Assembly: GCA_019359075.1 (NCBI GenBank)
Contig: JAHHIB010000017.1
Coordinates: forward strand, 1 to 64,000
Source: Kalymmatonema hyalinum WJT4-NPBG1
GTDB taxonomy: Bacteria; Cyanobacteriota; Cyanobacteriia; Cyanobacteriales; Nostocaceae
Length of the DNA stretch: 64,000 bases
Direction: 5' to 3'
A program made the position numbers and the translations under genes. Of the stretch, positions 55,021 through 63,528 are shown piece by piece. Under the pieces are notes generated by a model. It was not told the origin of the DNA. It was given only the letters and a program-made list of their open reading frames with translations, and made no database searches. Numbering within the stretch: the stretch's first letter is position 1; each line of letters starts with the position of its first letter.

Positions 55021-55419
55021 TTAGTCTTCGCTTAAAATTTCCCTAATTTTTGTCAGTAATAAGTCAAAGTCGATGGGCTTACCGATAAAGCCATTTGCGC
55101 CTATTTTTAATCCTTCTACCACATTCACCTCGTCATAAGCTGTAATCAGCAAAATGGGAATGAAGGGTAGTTTGTCATTTTGGCGGATACATTCGGTGAC
55201 TTCATAACCGCTCATGTCTGGCATCATGACATCTAGCAGCAATAAATCAGGTGGAGAAGCCTCAATTTTAGCTAAGGCTAAACAACCATCTAAAGCTGTA
55301 TCAATGTCATATCCCTCGGTTTCTAAAACTGTTTGAAGTAAAAGTAAATTATCGGCGACATCATCCACAACCAGAATTCGGCGAGATTTGGAAAACAGCA
55401 TACATAAAACGGAAACCAT
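55021..55419 (-). CDS. Single-domain response regulator (CheY/PatA-type receiver)
   Basis: The 132-residue protein is a receiver domain only: acidic pair in ILVVDDVADN, phospho-acceptor D in LLLLDVMMPDMSGYE, signalling Thr in LLITAYDE and Lys in IGKPIDFD. There is no output domain. A start at an internal Met (about 55401) is equally plausible. It lies among other signalling genes, but no partner kinase is adjacent. Confidence 0.9.
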   Translation of the reverse strand: MVSVLCMLFSKSRRILVVDDVADNLLLLQTVLETEGYDIDTALDGCLALAKIEASPPDLLLLDVMMPDMSGYEVTECIRQNDKLPFIPILLITAYDEVNVVEGLKIGANGFIGKPIDFDLLLTKIREILSED

Positions 55420-55475
55420 TACGGTTCACTGATGTACATTTACGCTCATCATCTTGTTATAAAGAAATGATTGAG

Positions 55476-55892
55476 TCACCAAAGCAAAGTTGGTCGGATT
55501 CCCTGTTTCACTGGGCTGTCATTCCATCCGCCCAAACACTTCAAATCTATACGAGTTATGCACTTTTTCGGGTCAAGAAATGGGCAGGTAAATATTTCTA
55601 TCTCAATGATCCCTGTGGTATCTCGAAAAAGCGCCCATTGCTGACAATTCGCCTGAATTTCGTCTTTAATCTGTTCTCCTAACTGCTCGTAGTAAACAAT
55701 CACGCTCACCCACCTAGAACGACCCTGTTCCATGACTTCCATCTCCGACTCCAGCAACATAGCCTGAATCTTCGCATTCTCAAACAAGCTGGCAAACTCC
55801 TCTAACACATACTGCTTTAATAAAGTAGCAGCCCTGTTTTTACCTACCTTTAATTGGAGTTTGAGCCCATCATCAGAGTCAGAGTTAAGCAT
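55476..55892 (-). CDS. Hypothetical protein
   Basis: The product was not recognised. From the ATG at 55892 it has 138 residues (a longer start at 55958 adds 22 weakly protein-like residues). It shows LKLQLKVGKNRAATLLKQYV, then EFASLFENAKIQAMLLES and a beta-rich part SRWVSVIVYYEQLGEQI. No signal peptide or metal motif is seen. Confidence 0.5.
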   Translation of the reverse strand: MLNSDSDDGLKLQLKVGKNRAATLLKQYVLEEFASLFENAKIQAMLLESEMEVMEQGRSRWVSVIVYYEQLGEQIKDEIQANCQQWALFRDTTGIIEIEIFTCPFLDPKKCITRIDLKCLGGWNDSPVKQGIRPTLLW

Positions 55893-56094
55893 AGTTTTGT
55901 ACTTAGTTAAGTTTGAATCAAGAAGACGAAAGCAAGAAACGTAGGTGTTTCTCCACAAAGCTTGTTACGAGTGCCCAATCTTGTATACCAGGTAGGTTGG
56001 TTTATCAGCGATCGTTGAACTCTGTACTCGCGCTCTAGCTGTGAAGCAGTAAACGCAATGTTTTTTGATTACTAATAATCTTTAGCTTACACTG

Positions 56095-56152
56095 AACTTG
56101 TACAAGTTTATAAAACTTGTACAAGTTCATGATGATGCATACATTTGTACAG
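56095..56152 (+). promoter_or_regulatory. Operator repeats AACTTGTACAAGTT (two perfect, one degenerate)
   Basis: Perfect 14-bp palindromes lie at 56095-56108 and 56114-56127, with a related TTTGTACAGGT at 56144-56154. They sit immediately upstream of the ATG at 56161, which suggests self-regulation by the small protein encoded there. Confidence 0.6.
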
Positions 56153-56632
56153 GTTAACCTATGTTAGATAGTCCCCCACGTGGTAAGCGAGGTCCGGTTC
56201 CTTCATGGAAGCTTGGCAGAACTCGGGCTATTAGGGTACCAATTATCTTAGCTGATGCTTTACTCAGTTTGGCTAGGCAAATAGATAATGGTGAAGTGAC
56301 TCTAGCTGATGCCTTCCCAACAAAGTCGGATAAACAGGTTCCCGACGTTTTGGTTGCTCAAAGCGAGGATGAAAAAGGCACTCAAGAGGAACAAACTCAA
56401 AGGCAGCGTGCTTTAGGTATTACCTAGTTCGGAGAGAAGGCTCCCGCCATACTGTACACAGGAAAGCGGCGTTCCGGAATTGACGGTCAAAGCCGAGACG
56501 CACCTTAACCAATTTTCTGTGTAACAGAAACAGGGCGGGGTGCAGTCGAGGTTTTGACAATCTCTGTCTTCGTGGGAACAAGCGAGTTATTATCGCTGTC
56601 TTACCATACATAAGTCGTGGTAAGATTGCCTC

Positions 56633-57790
56633 ATGATAGTATACGAAGCCAAGTTGGAAGGAACAGATAGCCAGTATCGCAAGCTCGATGAAGCTTTGCG
56701 GACTGGTTTGTTTGTTCGTAACGCTTGTCTTCGCTACTGGATGGACGGTCACGCCAAAACCAGGAATGACCTCTCGGCTTATTGCAAAGTTCTTTCTGAC
56801 AATCCCGATTTCCCTTGGGTCAGGAAGCTGAACTCGATGGCTCGTCAGGCTATGTCTGAAAGAACTTGGGCTGCGATATCTCGCTTTTTTGATAACTGCA
56901 AAGCGAAAAAACCAGGTAAAAAGGGATACCCAAGATTTAAGCGCCTTCAAACCAACGTGTCTGTGGAATATAAAACGACGGGATGGAAACTCTCTGAAGA
57001 TAGGCGCTTTATCACTTTCACTGATGGCTTTGAAGCTGATCAGTTTAAGTTGTGGGGAACTCGTGACCTGCACTTTTATCAAATTTCGCAGATCAAGCGA
57101 GTCAGAGTTGTGCGTCGTGCAGATGGATATTATGCTCAATTCTGCATTGACTATGACCGCACAGAAAAACGGGAGCCTACCTTTAAGACTGTTGGCGTAG
57201 ATGTTGGGCTGAACCATTTCTACACCGACTCTAACGGGGAAACAGTTGCCAATCCGCGTCATCTCCGTAAAAGTGAGAAGTCGTTGAAACGGTTGCAACG
57301 TCGTTTGTCTAAGACTCAATTTGGTTCCAAAAATAGAGCTAAGTTTAGAAACAAGCTTGCTCGTAAACACCTTAAGGTGACTCGCCAGCGTAAAGACTTT
57401 GCTGTAAAAACGGCAAGGTGCGTAGTGATGTCTAACGACCTCGTGGCGTATGAGGACTTGAAGGTGCGGAATATGGTGAGGAATAGACACCTCGCCAAAT
57501 CGATTTCTGATGTAGCGTGGACTCAGTTCCGTACATGGGTTGAGTACTTTGGTAAAGTATTTGGTGTGGTTACAGTCGCTGTTCCACCCCACTACACATC
57601 CCAGAATTGTTCCAATTGTGGGAAAGTTGTCAAGAAAACTCTTAGCACTAGAACACATACTTGTCACCATTGCGGACATACCCAAGATAGGGACTGGAAC
57701 GCTGCACGAAACATACTAGAAAAAGCATTAAGTACGGTGGGTCACATCGGAACTAACGCCTCTTGTCGGGAACTCCCTCTGCTTGGGTGA
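56633..57790 (+). CDS. tnpB: TnpB, RNA-guided nuclease of the IS608-like element
   Basis: The 385 residues are intact. The N-terminal helical part (MIVYEAKLEGTDSQYRKLDE) is followed by the RuvC nuclease with D190 (VGVDVGLNHF), E274 (VAYEDLKVRN) and D354 (TQDRDWNAARN). The zinc knuckle is CSNCGKVV...CHHCGH. All catalytic residues are present, so it should be able to cut DNA with its omega RNA, encoded by the 3' end of the gene and the right end. The tail after RNILEKAL (GTNASCRELPLLG) overlaps the scaffold region. Confidence 0.92.
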   Translation: MIVYEAKLEGTDSQYRKLDEALRTGLFVRNACLRYWMDGHAKTRNDLSAYCKVLSDNPDFPWVRKLNSMARQAMSERTWAAISRFFDNCKAKKPGKKGYPRFKRLQTNVSVEYKTTGWKLSEDRRFITFTDGFEADQFKLWGTRDLHFYQISQIKRVRVVRRADGYYAQFCIDYDRTEKREPTFKTVGVDVGLNHFYTDSNGETVANPRHLRKSEKSLKRLQRRLSKTQFGSKNRAKFRNKLARKHLKVTRQRKDFAVKTARCVVMSNDLVAYEDLKVRNMVRNRHLAKSISDVAWTQFRTWVEYFGKVFGVVTVAVPPHYTSQNCSNCGKVVKKTLSTRTHTCHHCGHTQDRDWNAARNILEKALSTVGHIGTNASCRELPLLG

Positions 57791-57898
57791 GGGAACTCCT
57801 CCAAGTAAGCCGACTCACAGAAAGAGGAAGCCCAAAGAGCAATCTTTGGAATCCCCCGCTATACTCGGTACTCCGAGTTAGCGGTGGGAGGATGTCAA
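57791..57898 (+). ncRNA. Probable omega (guide) RNA scaffold and element right end
   Basis: By analogy with characterised TnpB systems, the guide RNA runs through the 3' end of tnpB to the right end and continues into flanking DNA as guide. The visible hairpin at 57855-57886 and the terminal TCAA fit. The guide would then be read from 57899 on, that is, from the disrupted host gene. Confidence 0.5.
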
Positions 57899-58016
57899 GC
57901 GTGCTGAGGCTGAAGCTATATATGCTAAAGCTCAGCTTAACTTTGTTAAAGCTCAAGCTCTGTTTGCTAAGGCTCAAAAGAATCTGTTTAGGAACAATCC
58001 CAAACGCGAGAAATAG

Positions 58017-58383
58017 CGCAAAGGAGTCGAGTATAGCAAAACTATGAATCCTGATTTGTACTTACGACTTTCGATGATCGCAACACGCCAAGGCTTCACT
58101 ACTATAAACGTAGTTATTGATAAACCCTAAGTTAGATGAAGGGCAATGCTTCGGTTTCTAAAACATAGATCTTGATAATTTAAGAAGTAAAAAAGAAAAC
58201 TTACTCTATTTATGAAGTCGAAAAAGTCCTGAAGACAATTGACTTGCACCGCGAACGTTTATAGCTAACTTAACTTGGGATAAATCTACTCAAAGCTAGG
58301 CGAGCAAGTTTCCCCATTTTGCTAGCCTAAGATTTAGCAGAGTGAGATTTTTGCTCCGCTGCAATTAGGAGGAATTAGAGAAA
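58017..58383. other. Spacer upstream of cheB-like gene
   Basis: No gene or clear repeat is recognised. It is AT-rich and ends in the ribosome site TTAGGAGGAATT. Confidence 0.45.
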
Positions 58384-59433
58384 ATGCCCGGACACGATAT
58401 TATCGTTGTCGGAGCGTCGGCTGGCGGAGTTGAAGCGCTGACTTATCTAGTCAAGCATTTACCACCAGACTTAAATGCTGCGATACTTATTGTCCTTCAC
58501 GTTCCGGCTCACGGCACGAGTGTTCTGCCGCGTATTCTGGAACGTGCGGGAAACTTGCCAGTGTCACACGCCAAGAATGGCGAAGAAATTCGTCCGGGAC
58601 AGATTTACGTTGCCCCGCCAGATTACCACCTACTGGTGAAACCTGGATATATACTCTTAACGCGCGGTCCAAGAGAAAACAGCCATCGCCCAGCCATCGA
58701 TCCGCTGTTTCGCAGCGCTGCACGAGCCTACGGGCGGCGAGTTGTCGGCGTGGTGCTAACGGGTGTGCTTGACGACGGCACGGCGGGACTGAAGGCGGTA
58801 AAAACGCGGAATGGTGTGGCGGTTGTGCAGCACCCCGATGATGCAATGTATTCTGGAATGCCACGCAGTGCGATCGCCAATGTAGATGCCATTGACCATA
58901 TCATGCCACTGTCAGAGATTCCGGCTGCTTTGGTAGTTCTTGCAAACACGCCTGTGTCAACAGAAGCAGAAGAACCTGTTTCTCAAGAGATGGAAATTGA
59001 ATCTGAATTGGCGCAAATGAATATGACGGTGCTAAACAAGCACGAGCGACCAGCTAAACCATCCCCTTTTGCTTGTCCTGACTGCGGTGGTACCCTGTGG
59101 GATCTTTCGCAAGGAGATGTGTTGCGGTTCCGCTGTCGCACTGGTCATGCTTTCTCATCAGAAACTCTGCTGGCTAAGCAGTCGGATGCTTTGGAAGATG
59201 CGCTGTGGATTGCCCTAAGGGCGCTTGAGGAAAAATCATCTTTATCACATCGCATGGCTGAACGAATGCGCGATCGCAACCACGATCTGTCAGCTCAACA
59301 ATTAGAACAGCAGGCTCACGATGCTCAACAGCAAGCCGCCCTCATCCGCGATGTCCTTTTAAAAGGCGATGGCAAACCCAAGGCAAACATGGCTCAAGAC
59401 TTTGAAGACATAGCAGCGACTGATAACGTCTAA
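58384..59433 (+). CDS. CheB-type protein-glutamate methylesterase without receiver domain
   Basis: The 349 residues begin directly with the methylesterase domain (IIVVGASAGGVEAL with the nucleophile Ser; VLHVPAHGTSVLP; VLTGVLDDGTAGLKAV with the Asp). A C-terminal zinc-knuckle segment CPDCGGTLWDL...FRCRTGHAFS is followed by helices. The phospho-receiver domain of chemotaxis CheB is missing. Such forms are common next to CheR-PAS genes in cyanobacteria and probably act in sensory pathways other than classical chemotaxis. Confidence 0.9.
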   Translation: MPGHDIIVVGASAGGVEALTYLVKHLPPDLNAAILIVLHVPAHGTSVLPRILERAGNLPVSHAKNGEEIRPGQIYVAPPDYHLLVKPGYILLTRGPRENSHRPAIDPLFRSAARAYGRRVVGVVLTGVLDDGTAGLKAVKTRNGVAVVQHPDDAMYSGMPRSAIANVDAIDHIMPLSEIPAALVVLANTPVSTEAEEPVSQEMEIESELAQMNMTVLNKHERPAKPSPFACPDCGGTLWDLSQGDVLRFRCRTGHAFSSETLLAKQSDALEDALWIALRALEEKSSLSHRMAERMRDRNHDLSAQQLEQQAHDAQQQAALIRDVLLKGDGKPKANMAQDFEDIAATDNV

Positions 59434-60158
59434 CGACTCTTTATTGCCTTCGGTGATTCACAATTGCTTAAGAGGCGCTGGGCAAAAGCGCGATGGCGCA
59501 AAGCGATCGCCTGTTGCTTTCCTTGTTTTCCCTACTCCACCTCTTGTCTAACTTGTCAATGGGTAAGTCTTACTTAGTTTAACGGAAATATATTACCGTT
59601 CCTACTTAAGGTCACTTTGCTGAGCAAAGTATCTTTGAGATTTTCATCCAAGCTGCTTTAATGCTCAACTAGTAAATTTAGAGGTCATTTATAAAGTAAA
59701 AACAAACTTACTGTACGGGAGCCAGTCCGTTGCCGAGGTTCCCTCCGTTGAAGGAACTGGCGTTGTGTTAAGTGCATATTTCGATATATTTGTAACGAAA
59801 AACATATTCAAAGCGCCTAACGGGCTGGTATATACTATGGTGCGCTCTTGCTAAAGCCGTAACACAACGGCAATAAAGCGAGAACTCAGAGCGGCGGCTT
59901 CCGCCTGTACCGTGCGTCCTCCGCAGGAGGCTCTGAAGTTCGGTGGCGAGGAATATCCACGGCTGCACACTTGCTACAACGGGGAGAACCCCCAAGGGCG
60001 CAGTGTCCTTGCTTTTTGCCTCCCCTACTTAAGATTTACTTTATAAATCAACTTTTATTGACTGGGCGGTCTATCAGCTGATTTTTAGTTTGATTTTGAA
60101 TTTTGACTCCTGAATTCTTACATGAAATCTAAAATCGAAAATAATATATTTATAAAAT
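59434..60158. repeat. Spacer with GC-rich dispersed repeats
   Basis: GGGAGCCAGTCCGTTGCCGAGG (59717-59738, quoted in part) and the block 59890-60010 belong to the intergenic repeat group also seen at 30420 and 51220. A HIP1-bearing stretch lies near 59500. No gene is supported. Confidence 0.5.
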
Positions 60159-62015
60159 ATGAGTACAACAGAACAAAATCCTGACTTAGAGAACCTTTTA
60201 GAATATATAAAACGTAATCGTGGTTTTGATTTTAGCGGCTACAAGCGGGCAAGCTTAACCCGCCGAATTCGCAAACGTATGCAGTCAATTGGTGTTGAAA
60301 GCTACAGCGATTATCTCGACTACTTGGAAGTCCACCCGGACGAGTTTGTTGAGCTGTTCAACACGATTTTGATCAATGTCACAACCTTTTTCCGAGATCC
60401 ACAGGCTTGGGAGTACATAGCTAGTGGGATTATTCCTCAAATCATTGCAAGCAAGCAGGCAACCACAGCAGTGCGTGTCTGGAGTGCGGGATGCGCTTCT
60501 GGAGAAGAAACTTACACCATAGCCATATTGCTGGCAGAGGCGCTAGGCATCGAAGAATACACAGCACGGGTGAAAGTCTTTGGCACCGATGTAGACGTGG
60601 ATGCCCTCAACTACGCTCGCCAAGCAAATTACAACTCTAAGGAACTGCAGAGTGTTCCTCCGGAGCTAGTGGACAAGTACTTTGAGCAAGTTAATGGTCG
60701 CTACCTCGTGCAAAAAGAACTGCGGCGCAGTGTGATCTTCGGTCGTCATGACTTAGTGCAGGATGCACCAATATCAAAGATTGACTTGCTCATCTGCCGC
60801 AACGCCATCATGTATTTTAATACCGAAACCCAAGCCAAAATTCTTGCTCGGTTTCACTTTGCCCTAAATAACAACGGCTTTCTGTTTTTGGGTAAAGCAG
60901 AAATGTTGTTTAGCCGCAACCACTCGTATACACCAGTGGATTTGCGGCAAAGGGTCTTCACCAAAGTCGGTAATCGCAGTATGCGCGATCTGCTATTGAA
61001 CACGGTTCACTCTAGGAGTCAAGGAATTATCCCAGAGATGGTTGACAAACTCGGCATTTATGACACTAGCTTTGAGGTTGATCTGCTTGCCCAGATAGTA
61101 GTCGATAGCAACGGCATAGTCATCCTAGCCAACGCCGAAGCCCGAAATTTGTTTAATCTCAATTTGAAAGACATCGATCGCCCGTTCCAAGATTTAGAAA
61201 TTTCCTACCGACCGGTAGATCTGCGATCGCCCATCGACCAAGTTCGCAGCAATCGTCGCGCCATCAGTTTAAAAGACGTTGAATGGTCAATCGCGCAGTC
61301 CGCAAGCAGATATTTCGACGTGCAGATCACACCACTGTTGGACGAGAATATCGATGAACTGCTCGGTATAAAAATCACTTTCACCGAGGTAACCCGCTTT
61401 AAACAACTACAGCAGGATCTCGTTCACGCAAACCAAGAACTCGAAACAGCATATGAGGAACTCCAGTCCACCAACGAAGAACTGGAAACGACCAATGAGG
61501 AACTTCAGTCCACAGTCGAGGAACTAGAAACCACCAACGAAGAACTTCAGTCCACTAACGAAGAACTAGAAACAATGAACGAAGAACTGCAATCGACCAA
61601 CGAGGAATTGCAGACAATGAACGAAGAACTGCGCCAGCGTAGCGACGAACTCAACCAAGTCAACACCTTTTTAGAGTCGATACTCACCAGTCTCCGCGCC
61701 GGAGTTGTGGTTCTCAGTCGCGACTTGCAAATCCTAATTTGGAACCGTAAAGCCGAAGATATGTGGGGTTTGCGCTTTGATGAAGTTTTTTCCAAACAGT
61801 TGATAAGTTTGGATATTGGTTTGCCCATAGAGCGACTCATCCAGCCACTGCGAGCAATTATTACTGGCGAATCAGAAAATTATGAAGTGGTACTGAACGC
61901 AATAAACCGCCGGGGTAGGGCGATTGGATGCGAAGTGATTTGTACACCGCTACAAACCAGCGGCTCACACATCCAAGGAGTGATTTTACTGATGGAACAA
62001 CAGCAAGAGGAATAG
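60159..62015 (+). CDS. CheR-type methyltransferase with coiled coil and PAS domains
   Basis: The protein has 618 residues. Residues ~8-275 are CheR: the N-terminal helical part (YKRASLTRRIRKRMQSIGVE), then SAM site VRVWSAGCASGEETYTIAIL, and LLICRNAIMYFN. A first PAS-like region lies at ~305-420. A striking heptad coiled coil at ~425-495 (repeats of EELQSTNEELETTN) links to a final PAS domain (VVVLSRDLQILIWNRKAEDM). It pairs with the upstream CheB-like gene in adjustable methylation of a receptor or PAS sensor not encoded here. Confidence 0.92.
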   Translation: MSTTEQNPDLENLLEYIKRNRGFDFSGYKRASLTRRIRKRMQSIGVESYSDYLDYLEVHPDEFVELFNTILINVTTFFRDPQAWEYIASGIIPQIIASKQATTAVRVWSAGCASGEETYTIAILLAEALGIEEYTARVKVFGTDVDVDALNYARQANYNSKELQSVPPELVDKYFEQVNGRYLVQKELRRSVIFGRHDLVQDAPISKIDLLICRNAIMYFNTETQAKILARFHFALNNNGFLFLGKAEMLFSRNHSYTPVDLRQRVFTKVGNRSMRDLLLNTVHSRSQGIIPEMVDKLGIYDTSFEVDLLAQIVVDSNGIVILANAEARNLFNLNLKDIDRPFQDLEISYRPVDLRSPIDQVRSNRRAISLKDVEWSIAQSASRYFDVQITPLLDENIDELLGIKITFTEVTRFKQLQQDLVHANQELETAYEELQSTNEELETTNEELQSTVEELETTNEELQSTNEELETMNEELQSTNEELQTMNEELRQRSDELNQVNTFLESILTSLRAGVVVLSRDLQILIWNRKAEDMWGLRFDEVFSKQLISLDIGLPIERLIQPLRAIITGESENYEVVLNAINRRGRAIGCEVICTPLQTSGSHIQGVILLMEQQQEE

Positions 62016-62205
62016 TCTCTCCCCGCCGCGAATCTAACGAAGGACTCGTAGCTCGCTAACTTTAGTTCTTTTGATAGATAAAAGTCACCCAGAGGAATAC
62101 TCAACAGTCATTAGAGTTATTATCGATTAATAACCAGCTAGATAGATACTAGAGATTGGCACAATAAGTATCGTGATTGGTGGAGGAGACAACAAGAGGT
62201 GCGCA

Positions 62206-63528
62206 GTGAATCTGGACAAGTTTGGTCAGCAAATACAAGAAGTACTCCACCGCAGCCAATTGTTAGAAGATTGCGTTAGCGAATCACCTAGGCAACATGA
62301 ACATTTGCTAGCGCAAGCTTTCGAGGAACTTCGCACCGCCTTAGAAGAATTGCGCGTGGCTGAGGAAGAATTGCGTCAGCAGAATGAGCAGTTAGTTGTT
62401 GCTCGACATAACATAGAAATAGAGCGCTTGCGCTACCAAGAATTGTTCGAGTTTGCCCCCGATGGCTATCTTGTGACAGATACCTACGGCAAGATTTTGG
62501 AAGCCAACCGCGCTGCTGCAACTGTGCTGAATATATCAAAAAATTATTTGATAGGCAAACCGTTGAGCAGCTTTATCCCTGAGGAAGAACGTTATGCTTT
62601 TCGTACCCAACTCACACGGCTGCACGAGATAGAAGGAATACAGGAGTGGGAAATCCGCTTGCAACCGCGAAGAGGTGATCTATTTGACGCTAGTTTAAAT
62701 GTCACTACTGTTAAGGATAAACAAGGTAAGCCTCTGGGCTGGCGTTGGTTAGTACGGGACATTACTGCCCGCAAGCAAGCAGAGGCAAAACTGCAAGCAA
62801 TTCAACTCCAGAATATGCAGCTGCAAGAAGTTGCACGGATCAGAACCCAAATTATGTCAGTTCTATCCCACGAGTTGCGGACACCGATGAATTCAATTCT
62901 CGGGTTTTCGCAGTTGTTGTTACGCCGCTACTACCATCTGTTCCCCCCAGAATTAAGAGATATGGTAGAACGGATTATCAAAAGTGGTAAACAACTACTA
63001 GCGCTGATCGAGAGTATATTAGATTTCTCCAAGCTAGAGTCAGATAAGCTAGAACTGAAATTACAAGAGCTTAACTTAGTGGAGCTAGTCACAGCAACCA
63101 CAGAAGAACTGCGTTTGCTTGCCGAACAGAAAAACTTAACCTTGGTTCTCCACTCGAATCTCGAAAACCCCAGAATTACCAACGACAGCGTTCGCCTGCA
63201 GCAAGTGCTGGTGAACCTCATTTCCAACGCTATTAAGTTTACAGACAGTGGTGGCGTATTTGTGGAAGTACAGCCACTTAATCACAACCGAGTCGTGCTG
63301 ATGGTCAAAGATACAGGCATTGGCATCCCAGAATCGGAGTTAACAAATATTTTCCAAGAATTTTGGCAAGTCGATAGATCTACGACACGCAAGCACGGCG
63401 GCGTTGGTTTAGGACTGGCGATTGTAGAGAAATTGGTACGCTTAATGAAGGGAACGATCACCGTCAATAGTAACCTGGGTCAAGGTTCAACTTTCCGCGT
63501 AGAGTTGCCACGCCAAATTTGTCAATAG
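62206..63528 (+). CDS. PAS-domain sensor histidine kinase
   Basis: The GTG at 62206 is chosen because AGAGG lies 6 nt upstream; a GTG at 62173 would add 11 residues. The 440 residues contain an N-terminal coiled coil (ALEELRVAEEELRQQNEQLV), a PAS domain (YQELFEFAPDGYLVTDTYGK), and HisKA MSVLSHELRTPMNSILGFSQ with the phospho-acceptor His. HATPase boxes NLISNAIKFTDSGG, DTGIGIPESE and VGLGLAIVEKLV complete it. It is probably a functional unit with the CheB/CheR genes upstream. Confidence 0.92.
   Translation: MNLDKFGQQIQEVLHRSQLLEDCVSESPRQHEHLLAQAFEELRTALEELRVAEEELRQQNEQLVVARHNIEIERLRYQELFEFAPDGYLVTDTYGKILEANRAAATVLNISKNYLIGKPLSSFIPEEERYAFRTQLTRLHEIEGIQEWEIRLQPRRGDLFDASLNVTTVKDKQGKPLGWRWLVRDITARKQAEAKLQAIQLQNMQLQEVARIRTQIMSVLSHELRTPMNSILGFSQLLLRRYYHLFPPELRDMVERIIKSGKQLLALIESILDFSKLESDKLELKLQELNLVELVTATTEELRLLAEQKNLTLVLHSNLENPRITNDSVRLQQVLVNLISNAIKFTDSGGVFVEVQPLNHNRVVLMVKDTGIGIPESELTNIFQEFWQVDRSTTRKHGGVGLGLAIVEKLVRLMKGTITVNSNLGQGSTFRVELPRQICQ

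Larger units (their letters stand above)
56424..57898 (+). mobile_element. IS608-like (IS200/IS605 family) tnpB-only element, complete ends
   Basis: It is inserted directly 3' of TTAC (56420-56423) and ends in TCAA (57895-57898), the target and cleavage tetranucleotides known for IS608. Length is 1475 bp. The right end has the GAATCCCC motif and a CCGCTA(T)ACTCGG/CCGAGTTAGCGG hairpin with a 4-nt loop. The left end holds a smaller CGGAG/CTCCCG hairpin at 56430-56446. There is no tnpA, so movement would need a transposase in trans. Confidence 0.85.
56161..58016 (+). pseudogene. Small RHH-like gene split by an IS608-like insertion
   Basis: The two halves are 56161-56423 and 57899-58016. Joining them restores a single frame of 126 codons with no scar: ...RQRALGI-T-RAEAEAIYAKAQLNFVKAQALFAKAQ... 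ending in TAG. The N-terminal half has RTRAIRVPIILADALLSLAR, a ribbon-helix-helix-like stretch. The C-terminal half is an Ala/Lys/Gln-rich coiled coil. As the DNA stands, translation stops inside the element after 88 residues. It may be a plasmid- or phage-type DNA-binding protein; the family was not recognised. Confidence 0.75.

Noticed and set aside
56420-57685. 421-codon open frame antisense to tnpB
   Set aside because: The plus-strand TnpB has all catalytic motifs; the antisense protein has no recognisable feature and odd composition.
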